A stretch of 64,000 bases of DNA. Origin: Lethocerus indicus. Taxonomy: Eukaryota > Arthropoda > Insecta > Hemiptera > Belostomatidae. The translations under genes and the position numbers were made by a program. Positions 49,934 through 62,635 of the stretch are shown here, piece after piece. Location: the NCBI GenBank assembly GCA_019843655.1, contig JACDQD010000106.1, forward strand, positions 1,178,001 to 1,242,000, given 5' to 3'. Each line of letters opens with the position of its first letter. The stretch's first letter is position 1. The notes under the pieces are model-generated. The model ran no database searches. It saw only the letters and a list, made by a program, of their open reading frames with translations, and was not told the DNA's origin.

Positions 49934-50967
49934 GTGAATACAACCATAATAATATAATAATAATGATAACTCGCTCTTAAACAATCACGATACACGGTTT
50001 AATAGAACAAATACACTAAATATTTCGCACTTTGACGCCGGTATAATAAACATTTGTTATCTCGCCGGATCCCTTTATAGTATTCGGGTCATTTAAATTT
50101 CAAAGAGCCCGACAGCGATGGCCGCTAAAAAAACAATAAATAGCCGACAAAGTACTTCTAACAGCCGGATATACAGGCGGGCATGCACGAATAAAGGTCG
50201 AATATTAAATATGGCAACAAGTGTTCGTGGTTAAAAGCAAATTAAATAATAAAATTTGAATCTATTCCATATTAAAATTGAATAAGGAGTATGAAAAAAG
50301 GGAAGCTAACAGTTTAGAAAATGAAGAGAAGATCATTCAATTACGGACAAATGATTTTAGTATTTTTTTGTACGTCATTCATATTATTGCAATTCATATG
50401 ATAGAATTGGAACGTTTGGTAATCACTTCTAATTATAATCCTTTACCTATTTCGAGTGTCCTATACCTCCACTGTTTTGATAATAAATAAGAAATGGTAT
50501 ATTCCCTTTCTTTCTTATTTAAAATAGTACACAATAGTGGCACTATTGTCCATCATCCTTTGTAATATTGGTATGTAAATTATAACACAATATCATTCGT
50601 GTAATATCGAAAAATTATAAAGAAACAACTCTTTCGTTTGTTCCTATATTGTTTGAACCTATTGATATTAGCTGGCCGCTAGAAATAATATGTGAAACAG
50701 CACCGCGCTGATGTATATCTCATTAAAAAAAATAAACTTTGCCGTACTAGCTAACAGTGCAATCTGGACAACAAAAAGGAAACGGAAAATAAGATTGTAT
50801 TATGAGAATTGTGAGGCGTAGTCTCCATTCCGTGAATCCCGACAAACATATTAAATATTTACATTCCATTATCGGTAGTGAATAGAAAGAACAATAGGAC
50901 GGGAATTCTCATGTTGAAAAATAAGACTAAACATTTCCTCTGAATAATTCCTTGAATCCGTTTGACA

Positions 50968-50970
<3 letters not shown>

Positions 50971-51017
<47 letters not shown>
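50971..51017. repeat. (AT)23 microsatellite
   Basis: A pure AT run of 47 bases. Confidence 0.95.
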
Positions 51018-51018
<1 letters not shown>

Positions 51019-52112
51019 CGGTCTGAGATAACATTTATAAGATACCCAAAGGAAATAACGGGCTCTTGCATTATAAATCTCCCGAATCATCTGAAGAAGA
51101 AAAATAAGTACTTCATCTACATCTTGGAAGCATGAATTATATATTGGTTACAGTTTTCTAGAGAAATGTTTACTGAGAAAAACAACCGACATTGGACAGA
51201 CGTATGATACTTCACGTCTAGACGCGCTTAACCTTTATCCAATTTCATTCATGTGTTTATTTCATATATACATGTGAAGGACATTCAGCAGGAAGTCGGT
51301 TTCTTTTGTATACATGCATGCTAGTAGGTTAAATTGCGTTTAGGTTACTATTTAGTATGATGACATTTCATTGACCTCTACTTCTTGATTGGTACTTCAT
51401 TGGCAGATGAGACACATAAATAATTCATTATATTATTGCTCAAATGCTAATGACGATAGATATAAACTGAAACCGGACTGGCTTTACACCAATTAAGTGA
51501 GCGGAATATAGTAGAATATGTTATTGGTGGAGGAAAAAATTATAATGGTGATTGAAGCAGAAATAATAACTGAAGTCATCATAATATATAATAGAAATCT
51601 TCATTAATAAAAATATATTTTAACCGATTGAATTAATAATCACAATAATACGATTAGTAAAGATAATTCTAATTTAAGTACAACATTAATCCGTTTGAAA
51701 CACGTACTATTAGTAGAGCTATCTAAAAATGCATTTTCGCAAAAAAGGGTGAAAATAACCGAATAGAAGAAGGGAGGAGGCAATAAAACATTATTATCTG
51801 ACATCAGGTAATGCCATTAGGCAATAAAGAAAACTCCAGATACCTTGATCTTTCTCTAGTCCGTTGCCACAATGGTCTATCGGGCACACACATGCAATCT
51901 ATGAATCACCGCCGGTGAATGGCCCAACTGTCCACGTTGGCCATTGTTTGTTTCCCCATTTTCCCTTTTCTTTTTAGTAAGCTTTTGTGACCGCCAAGGC
52001 TAAAATTAAGCCCCCAGTCTTCCTTTATTCGCCACACTTCATTGTCAGTTTCTTCACTTCTTGTCACGTTCCGAGTACACATAAATACAAACACATACGT
52101 GTGTATCTGTAC

Positions 52113-52115
<3 letters not shown>

Positions 52116-52147
<32 letters not shown>
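52116..52147. repeat. (TA)16 microsatellite
   Basis: A pure TA run with CATACGTGTGTATC just before it. Confidence 0.95.
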
Positions 52148-52152
<5 letters not shown>

Positions 52153-53237
52153 GTCTTATGAAAATTAATATCAGCTTGAACTACCAGAAATCTGGTTAGT
52201 TTTGCGGTTATTCGGTCTATTGTGTCAGTTTGGGCGTCTGGGAAGTTAGACGTCGAAGGATATGCGTAGACATTTGGCTGCATTGATTAAATACCCGATA
52301 TTATTTATTTTATTTACAAAATTACATCTGTGATAATTGTAGACACTAATATTTTCTAAAGGTAATAATAGTTCCTAATATTCCGTTTTGACTCAGCACG
52401 GCCAAACACAGGGGTACAAAAATGCGATTTCTATTTTTCCTTTCTTTTTCAATCTCCTCGAAATATCCCCACCGTTTGTTTGAATTGGCTCAAACGCTCG
52501 AAGGTTGGGAGGAATTCTCTCGGTGCCGTGCTTTAAATTTCTTGCCGCTATAATGCATTTGACATTTTTGAAAAAAAAGGGCCATAACGGAGCCGAATTA
52601 TTGCAAAACCGAAATAATATTCGGCGGTTATTTCCGCGGACGGAAATATATTCGAAACGGTCCGACCTCTAGACCCCTCCCACCCTCCCCGCTTCTATGA
52701 AATTTACTGCAAATTACCGATGCACGCAATGAAAATATTTTCGCTCGCTCCGGCATAAAAATTCATATTACCCGAGCGTATTCTATGGATTCCACTCTCT
52801 AATATGAACTGGCGTGTGGTAAAAGTTCCGCCTCTATACTTTATGAAACTTTGGTCAGTTAAAATGAAGCCAGACCGATTATTATTCAAATAGGAAAATT
52901 TTTTTAAAAACTCGATATCTCATTTAAATTAGGGATATAAGCAATTTTTCTTGAACAAAAAAAGTAGTTTTCTTAATGAATAACAAAGCAATTTTTCCTC
53001 TATTACATGTTAATACGTCCAATATGATTGATGATGTAACTGTAAAACAGAAGTTTTGTAACCTTTGCATAAACTAAGTCACAATTGATAGGTGGTCTAC
53101 TAGCGTTGACTGTGCGAAACGTAATTCACCGAGTGCTGCAATTTCATTTTTCTCCTAGTGTGTTTCGAGTTAATGGATACTGCGTGTGTTGAGCACAATA
53201 TAAAACTAGTTTAATGTAGCATAGAGGGTGTGATTTG

Positions 53238-53309
53238 TTACGGTGGAATCGAACTCGCGATCGGAGCTGGGATGTATTTTAAACGTTAACCGAACAGTCT
53301 AGTTATAGA
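53238..53309 (-). pseudogene. Degenerate tRNA-like sequence (tRNA pseudogene or SINE head)
   Basis: On the - strand, TAGACTGTTCGGTTAACG resembles a tRNA A box and D arm. GTTCGATTCC, 47 bases after the start of that block, is an exact B box, spaced as in a real tRNA. The stems pair poorly, so it is not a functional tRNA. There is no recognisable SINE tail. Confidence 0.35.
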
Positions 53310-56300
53310 AGTAGTTGGATTGAGGCTTTGTGAGATTAGCCGAGAATGGTGGCGGTGATTTTCCTCCTCCGGAGCTCCTCCGGCTTTAATTATTAATTGA
53401 ATCTAGTTGGCGGGATCTTCGAGAGGGCGAGCGCCGACGGTAGACACAGGCAGCGATACTTGAGAAGCAGTTGCCTCTAATATGGCGGCTGATAGGCCTC
53501 CCCCAATCATCAATTATATATGAACCGAGTAGCTGACATGCACTCTGGGTCGATCGGTTTTAGTTTCACCTAATCTACTCTTCGGCGCAAGTTCGCCGTG
53601 GAAAAACCGAATATTGTTCGAATCAGAATTGTAATCGACCGGTGTTCGAACCCAGTTAGACCAGATAGCGCGGGGCTGTACATATAATGCCAGGTTGGCT
53701 ATTGCTAAGTCGTTCCCAAACGTTTCAGATAACTTATATCTCTATTCAGTGGTTTGGTCTTATGCTATTCCCTTGATAGGAATATATTGTAGATTAGTGT
53801 ATTTGTCAGAAGTTGGACAGAAATGAAAGAAAATGCAAATTCAAACGGAGCGGTCGAAGCAGGATTGCATATAGGGGGGAAATGAGCCAATAGGAATGAG
53901 TCGGCGGGCTCGTTCCCAAGAGATTCCCCGCCCAATTACTGGAAAACCAGTATTCTGCTCTCCTCCCGGAGAATTCAGAAAATATTCGGTAGAGAATTCA
54001 GAGAATTTCGTGCCCACTACCGTGCGATGACAGATAAACTCACGGGGGAAATAAAAAATGGGGCATAAATATGCTTGCGGGGATGGTATCTATCATCTTT
54101 CTGCTGTCGGCCAAACGCGATGAATAGGTGGCGATAAAGGGGGAGCGGAAAAGAATTACGATGCCGAAGGGTACTATTCGCTGTACGATTAAATGGTAAA
54201 CGCTTTTCTCACGCGTTGCACAGTCTATCCATTGACAGTAGCCATCTGTGTATCCGTTTGATTGTCTCAGCACTGGAATACTAGTAACTAAGGTGAGAGG
54301 GCTGTCTAGCTTAGGGCCGAATAAGTGGAAGGGCTCGGGAAAGCGGGGGAGTCTGGTGGAGTGAGACATTGGCGGGGGCTGTGGGGTGTGCGAAGATCGA
54401 GGAGAAGACGAACAGAAGGCTAAGGGGAGGCAATCAAGGCGGGGCCCGCATCTCTAAAGCGAGCCCAAATTAGATCCAACCCGGGCGAAGATCGGGCCCC
54501 GGGGAAACACAACGGAAGCAACGGCACCACTCAAATCACACAAACCTTCTCGACCCAAACCTCATCACTTCTTACATATATTAGTTGCAATTCTTTGCAT
54601 TACGGACCCTGAAATTGACGTTATTCCTATAATCTTTCAAATTTAATGATACCTGACATTTTATTATAGTATAGTATAAACTTAGTATACTAAAAATTAG
54701 ATTAGTGATCGTATCTGAAGAACCAAGTAATTATTATAAGAAAGTGTGTACAAAAAAATTGTAAATTTAGACAATAAAAGTATTTACCTGACCATACATT
54801 CTTATATATTTAAAATATATGGGATATATAAATTAATAAACAATTAAGGATACTTTTTGGAATTTACATTCCACTTACACATCAATGAATGCCTTCAATT
54901 TTGTGTTATACTATCCCTGGTTTTGTGTCCCAGTTATTCTATCCCTGAATTTATTGAACGCATTTTTTATTTTTCCTAGTTAATTTATTCACGATAATGC
55001 AATGGATACCCCGGTTGTAATTCTTTGTTTCTGAAAGAATTCTATTTTTTATCTCTTTCGGTATTTATCCATTTCAAAGAGGAGCGCAACCATTCATTGC
55101 GAATAGTGTTCCCTACCTTTTGTAGGAATTCCAATCTTAGTTAACCCCTATTGGGTTGGGTTCACTACTTCCCATTTGGCTACCGGCAGAACGAGATCTG
55201 CTGAATTGGAAGCCGTTTTTCTTTGCTGAGCGGCCACCATTGTCTGATTGGGCACTAACACGACCTCACGTTGGTGAAATGTTCTTCATACTTCCACCTA
55301 GGGAAATAATCCAAGAGTAGAAAACTGAAAGTGCAGGCTCCACTTTTTAAATAATGAAATGTTTAGTTAGCAAGTAATTGTAATAATAAATATTGTCACT
55401 CGGGTGACTTTCTTAATTTCTTTTTTAATGCTAAATTAGGACAGACTCTTGGCATAAGTTAGCTAATGTAATAGTTGCCTATTCATATTGGTGTCGTATG
55501 AGTATTTTAACGAATGTTCTACGAGTTCTCTACTATGTTCCATCGTGCTCAATCGCGACTTCTTAAAGCTGAAATCTTTTGGAATGTGATGGAATCTGTC
55601 GAGGTACGATATTGTAACATAGTATATTATATAAGCTTCGCATATCAGAAATTGCCAACATTTTGAAAACATGAGAATAAAGGGGTGTGGGAACTTGAGA
55701 TACGAACTGGGGAGGTTCCCTTCACAAATGCTGAAGGACTTAAAGGACTTAAATGATAGCAGCTAAATGGCGGAGGACCTGTTAAGAAAACAAATCCTGT
55801 TTAAGACTTTAATGGTGCCTCAACAAGTCTTTCCTAATGTGCCAGCTAATATATGCTGAGGCGTCGTTAGTATCCAGTCCGTCCCTACTGCTGTCGGGAA
55901 ACACGACTGGAATTATCCCAAATATATATTTCCATCGATGTCGGCTGGCTTCTTACACAGCTCAGAACCCGTAAGCTTACCGATAATTACGGACCGATAA
56001 TCTGCCCAGCGTACCTTATTAATAAAAGCTTAGCCTTCTCCCAAAGAGTCCGTTCAGGCCATAGTAGAAGTTACGCAACCTGTGCTCTGTTATTTCGAAA
56101 AGTTTCCCGAACACCGAATTCATTCTGTCAATTGGGCAGAACTTCCCCACAGTAGAAGTAAAAAGGAGGAAAACTTTTCCTGAAGCTCCGAAAATGATCC
56201 GACTGCCGGAGTCGTTTTGTCGACATGACTCGAGTTACTCTTTTGGTCGCACGCAACGACCCGAACAATATTTCGTACTTATATTAGCTCTAAATGAGCG

Positions 56301-57685
56301 TACAATATTATACAAACCGCCTCACGCCGCTATGAATCAGTTTTCCCTTGTTGATAAAGTAGAGGGAAGTAATGAAGCAAAAGGAAAAGTACTTCCTAGA
56401 CAAGAATTCTGTACATCTCTAATAATTTGAGATCGTATTAAAGTGTCATATTAGGACTGATTCATCGTTATAAGGGGTGTGAATGTTACAAATTAGATGT
56501 TTATGTGACATTTTACTCTAGTAGTAAATGAATTAACTCCTGTGAGTCGTTTGGAAAGGAATATTCCGGTGAAATCCGGCTAGGGAGAATACAATTTTGT
56601 TGCGTATCTCCGACTGAGGTTTCTTTCCAAGTTTCGAAGGGAAGGACATTATTGCCGTAAATTGCATTTCTTTCCTCCGGTAGCTGATGTTGGTTCACAT
56701 AAAATAGCGGTCTCCAGGGTGCTGCGGGGGCTGGGTGTCTCTGGGTCTCCTCTTCTTCTTAATGAGATATTAAGTCGACATAAACCGCACCCCCCCCCCC
56801 GAAGTCCTAATGTTTGCCAAATAAAATCTTCCCCAAACCCCGGCACCGCCGAGACGAAAGCAGTAATCACTTCTTTCTACCGGCGAGGTCCAAATAAAAA
56901 AAAAATGTAAACCCGTGATTTGTGTCAAAGTAGTTTTAAGAACTCCTAAAAGACCGTTTCGTGCCCCTCGACAACTCCTTTCCCCAATCCTAACCCCAAA
57001 GCAGTAATATGAGAAAACTTTATTTTTTTTTAACAAGAAGAGAAAATCTTCGGGGCTTCGCCTGTCTTAAAAATTATGAGACCTCGGTTCCCCCATCCAA
57101 AGCAGTAAACTTCCTTCAACACTTTTGACAATTAGGTGAGGTAAACTTTTAGTGGATGTTTTAAATTTCTTCCTTATTAAAGGCTACCCGTAATGATTCT
57201 TTTCACCGTTATTCTTACAATTAATTATATCAGATTAATACACGACCTATTTTACGGATGCATGGTAACATATCTGGTTTACACATATTTACTGATGCAC
57301 TTAAATAAAATGAATCCTTATCAATTAAAATAAATATCTATAAAATATGTATCTCTCTAATAGAATACATCAAAAAGTAACGGGAAACATCCCTGATAGT
57401 AAAATGAATGTTCGTTCAGCGACCAGGCACTAAAAGTGCAGCGTATTTCTTTCGTTAAAGTTTATTATTTAAGGCCAAGTCCCTTATTATTATTAAAACG
57501 GATATTACCTATTTAATCTGGACATAACACCTCCTCCAAGTAACAAGAGGAAGTAGCCCGAGTAGTTTATGGCGAATTATTATTTCTTATATAATAATAT
57601 CAATTATACGGTTCCAAGTCGAAGTCGGGAAAACGGCTCCTATTAAGAAATTTCCATGCGTTTCAAAAACGTGTTTGAACTAAAA

Positions 57686-57719
57686 ACTAGTATAAACTAG
57701 CATAACTAAACTAGTATAA
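57686..57719. repeat. Short degenerate tandem repeat
   Basis: ACTAGTATAA, ACTAGCATAA and again ACTAGTATAA follow one another with a 4-base gap before the last. Confidence 0.7.
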
Positions 57720-60700
57720 AATATAATTTACTTCACGAAAAAACCGAACTATAATAAAATAAAACAGAAGCAAATAATAGTAAGTTGGTATTATATTTCC
57801 CCTATCGCAACTTATGGAGCCGATTTCATAAATATTATCCCCCCGGGAAGAGGAGAGAAGAGGGCGAGAAATTCCCCTGGACCCGCTAACAGGGGATAGC
57901 TGTTTACCTCGACCTTTCTCAGACACAGTCTCACACACTCGGAATTTTAATGAACTCTATAGGTATAGAAAATGCGATGGAAAAAGGAGAAGCTAGTAGG
58001 GCCGGGTGTGAGTATCGCAGTTTACATATATATAGGTATATATATTATATATAAAGTTATTTTCTGCGAGAAAGGAATTATAATTTTTTTCTGCAGTTAC
58101 AATTTCAACTTTCTTCAGCATTGGTCAATACTTGTGAAAAGTCCACAGCGTACTTACCAAGAAAAGGAACTGTAGGAGGATGATATTTATTATGGCTCAT
58201 AATTTCATCCTAGAATTCATAATATTTTAATTTTATAGAATAGAGAAATAGAGCAATGAATGTTAGGACTAATAAATACTGTCGTCCCTTTAACAATATC
58301 GTTCAGTATTTAAATCTAATTTCTACAATTTAATCGACCTACATTTTCGTTTACCTCAGCTACAGTTTCACAATGTTTATCGAATAACATTTGTGCCAGT
58401 GCTTATAATGTTTAGTTTAAATGCAAGTGCTCCAATATATGTTCTCGGTGGTACTGGCTCGCTGGCGAAATTCCCATTTGGGATGGCGACAAACGTTGTC
58501 GCGGTCAATTCAATTTCACTTCCAACGGGAAGAAAAGTAACACGTCGCCCCTCGCATATTTAAGAAGCGGAATGAAAATGTATGAGAGATAGGGAACTGA
58601 ATTTGGAATGTGCTTGGTAAAAGTGGACTAGTGGGAGGCTTGGAGGACCATTTGCATAAAACGAATTCGGTGGTAAACCCCAACGAATTGGGGTTCAGGA
58701 TACTCCACCCTCCCCCCGGCCTCCAACCAATAATGTTACCAGTTAATTCGTAATTTATTTTTTTGGAGCCCTCCAATATCGAGAAGCCCTTGGAGAGACC
58801 GCCGGGGAACATAAAATTTTATTGCGGGTCTCCTCCCGGCCTGTGTCGACCCTTCCCCTAGGTTTTAATTACCCCTACGCTGGTGAAGGCGGAGGGTTTT
58901 AAAGCCACTCATTTGACGATAAAATACTACGGGGTGGCTCTCCCACGTCCCCCAACCGTTAATTATTCGGGAAATAGCTCCTGTTCTGGCCGGAAAAGAT
59001 TGGAATATAAAAAAAAGCGAAAAAGTTTCCCAGACCCGAAGCTATTTGACTAATAAATACCGTCGTTTGTCATTCTTCCGGTTTTACTCTGTCTTTGCCA
59101 ATTGCGCTATTAAAGGGTTTCGATTTTTTATCTAGCGATGAATTATAAGGGCTATATCCCGAAATAAATATTGAGTGGAAGAGTTTCTGGTTCCATTATA
59201 CGATCAATTCGTACTCTGGATTCCAGGCAGCACGGAAAAGAGAGATAATAGAATGGAATAACCTTCCGATCAGAATTACTATTAATGCGGTAAATTTTAA
59301 AAGAGAATTCGCAGTATTCGAAACCGCACTCTCTCTCAATAAAAACTCTTAATTGCCACCCATGGACGAGAACGGTTTTTACCATTAATTTATTACGAGT
59401 TCGTGGAAGCAATAAGCAAGATCGGTTATATTGGTTTAATGGAATCTTGCCATTCCAAATGCATTTTATAATTGTATAATATTTTGTACAGATGGTTAAA
59501 GACCGTAAACCAATCTGGATAATTTCATGAAGATCGTCATTTTACATTAGAGCACTCAGTGACCTTTCTGACGAGGAGCTGGTAGGACAAACAGGCATCT
59601 GAGACAGAATATCGCAAGAGTATTGGACATAAATTTCTTAGAATATTGATTTACATAATTTTTCTCTATTCAGAAGTAGAACTGTTACATCGTGAGAACC
59701 AAGAATCTGGGCTGCGTATTTATCGAGGTGCCCCATCGCTAATTGCCGCCCGCCGGGTTCAGGCATAATCGAATTTCAAATTAAAATTTACCAGAGCGGA
59801 AAAGTGGTTAAAAAGGAAACTTCATTTAGAAACTCTTTTCTCCAAGAAATTAAGCTGGCTGGGGGAGAAAAGGAGCAAAGCGATAATGGGAATAAGGGGT
59901 TGGTCTTTTGTTTATCCCCGCCTCTTAAAATGTATTCGATATTTTTTCATTATATACCTTTTCCGTCGTTGTATCGACAAAAAATAACAAAAAAGGGTGC
60001 TTTCATAATGGAAAAGTGTCCGGTGTAGTGATAATCTCCCTCAAGGACAATTTTTAATTCAATTTGTAAATAATACCATATTATGAGTAACCTTAAAATT
60101 AAAATTTGATTCCAGTCGATAGAGTTACGCTATTACTTTACCTTCGGATTGGAAATGAACGGAGACAGACAATACCCTGTAAAATATTAGTTTCATCGGT
60201 GAAGATTTCCTGGAATAACTTAAACAGTAGGAACAGCGCATACTTGAAAAAAATGAATAGCTAAGTTTGATTCTCCGAATTAAATTAATATATATTATAA
60301 AAATTAAACCAGCGGAACTCATTAAGACTAGTACACTCATTGGGGTTAGTAGCATTCCGTTAGTCCGATGGAGAAGAAGCTGAAACCATATTACATAGGA
60401 CATAAGAAGCAAGATGAATATATAATGAAATCATTGTATTGTATTAATATATATCCTTAACGATCAGTAGACCCAATAGCACAAAATTGTCAACCGTTCC
60501 TTTGAAGGTGACGGAAAATTCAAAATTTACAGGGGCGCCTAAAGTAGTTGGGACAGATTTAATAGATGCTGCAACGTTTTATGCATGCGGTAAGGTTTCA
60601 ACAGGAAGTTTAAACTACTAGTGGCGGAGCCGAAAATGCCCCTCCCAGAGCGAATTTATAGACGCGCTTATATACACGAGTTAGGGCGTTTATTACTTCC

Positions 60701-62157
60701 TTTCATCTCGGCATAAAATACAGTGTCGCCTTCCTTTAAAATAACCCCCGATGTAAAGGTAAAGGTATCGCCTGGAGCTTTTGCCGCCCATCTCTCCAGC
60801 CGGGGTTTTCATATTCGCCAGAGCTCTGTGATAACTTCCCATTAATGTTAAAAACCGCCTTTAATGTTTCGTAGGCCCGACCGGCCTTCAAACTCGGGCA
60901 AAATGAGGAGGCAGGTATTTTATAATATGGAAGAGGGAGGGGGGAAAGGTTCGGCGTTTTATGAAAGGGATTAATACCGACGCAGAAGCGTTTTCTACCG
61001 ATCTCCGAACCCCAGAAGCTGCCGAAAACACATAAAATTAAGAAAGTGTAAATCATATTCCGCGGCAGGATTCATATAATCCTGTTCCGTTAACCTGTAC
61101 GGACTCTACAGAAGGTTGATGACGATGACGAAACGCAGAAACTGCTTTGGCCGAATAAGCGACGTGAAAGAGAAAATCGTTGGGAGCTTACGAGCAGATC
61201 GTAAGGCACAATTTATTAGTGAGACTGCTATCTTCCGGGCAAAACGCTTCTCTGAGACGGTGAACCTACAGAGCGGTTAATTCCTTAGTTCTTGTGTGGT
61301 GGGGCGTTCAGTTATACGTTGTGCGTAATGGTAGGGTGTAGTTAATGGGAGCTGCATTATTCCTACTAATGGGAAAACAGCAATTCAATACGTTTTTTAC
61401 ATAAGATGAAACTCTGATTGGAATTATTTAGTATTGGTGTTGAATGCAACTTTGTAATATTGCCAATGAAGAAATTTCGAGCTAAATCACCGACCGGGGC
61501 CATAATAAGAAATACATGAATAACCGCCAACGTTAATCTTTCGGCTAACTAAATATACGATGAAAAATATTAAAACAAAATCAAGAAAGGATAAATTAGA
61601 ATATTGTTTTGGATCAGCGTGAGGTATTTTAATTCGGCAGCGCAGACCTGCCCATAAGTCACCTGGGTTTTCTATCCAAATATTTGCCTTTAATTAAGCC
61701 CCTAAGCAATTTAAAACGTTTTCCCTCCCCGCCCCCTTATTCTGTTTGCTCTCCTCGGTTTCTTTATCTTCTTCTATTTTTTTGACCTAAACCGAAAAAT
61801 AAATCCCCGACTTCTACTCGAAATTTGTCTGAATAATTGAAATAACAATTAGGGGCGGTTTAACGGCGCTCGGTTAAAAAAACTGACTGAAAAGAAATAA
61901 TTTCAAAGGCCTGATACATTTTTCTCGAACCGGGTCCCGCATAGAGCGAAGCTTCCAAGCCTAGAGAAGAAAAACCCTCTCACCCGATGTATTAAACATA
62001 AACCGACGCCAACTTTGAGCCCAAAAGGGCAATTCAAAAAGGGAAGAAGGCCATCGAAGCTCTCACAGGAAAATCCGCCAGAACTATTCAATGTATAATA
62101 GTTGTAAGCTGACGAATATCTATCGACTAGAAAAAGAACAGTAATGGAGTGTTTAAT

Positions 62158-62635
62158 ATACCTGTTTTTTGGTCTGCGAGGGGTTGGAATACTGTAGGTT
62201 CGTGATGTTTCTGTCTCCTCTCGCACGTTTGCTCTTTTGCTAGACCGGTTTCGGCTGCTCGCCATCGTCAGTAGCGGTGATAGTCACTTTGGCACTTTGG
62301 ATGTTTATGGCATCCTCACTGTACTGTCACTGTCACATGTACTGTCTGTAATGTAAAAAGGTAAGTTATAAAAAATGTTTTGACAACCAACATCCCCAAA
62401 AAACACAATAACAAGACACAAATATATACACACGACAAACAGACAACCACCACAGTACAAGTGACAGTGACAGTACAGTGAGTATGCCATAAACATCCAA
62501 AGTGCCAAAGTGACTAACACCGCTACTGATGATGGCGAGCCATCGGTCTAACAAAAGACCAAACCAGCGAGAGGAGACAGAAACACACGGAATCTATGTT
62601 ATTCCAACCCCTCCAGACCACAAACCAGGTATTCT
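62158..62635 (+). mobile_element. Foldback/TIR element copy F, the most compact complete copy
   Basis: Two arms of about 188 bp (62158-62345 and about 62448-62635) are inverted repeats around a spacer of about 100 bp. The left end is ATACCTGTTTTTTGGTCTGC; the right end reads ACCAGGTATT, its complement with changes. The arms include GCTAGACCGGTTTCGGCTG (left) and CTAACAAAAGACCAAACC (right). There is no coding capacity; the - strand frames at 61903-62265 and 62305-62554 are arm sequence. No clear target duplication could be read. Confidence 0.8.

Noticed and set aside
53755..53775. GTGGTTTGGTCTTATGCTATTC, similar to part of the foldback arm
   Set aside because: The similarity is limited to about 15 bases with no neighbouring arm sequence.
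61903..62554. Three - strand frames of 62-120 codons
   Set aside because: They translate foldback arm sequence and recur only because the arm is repeated.
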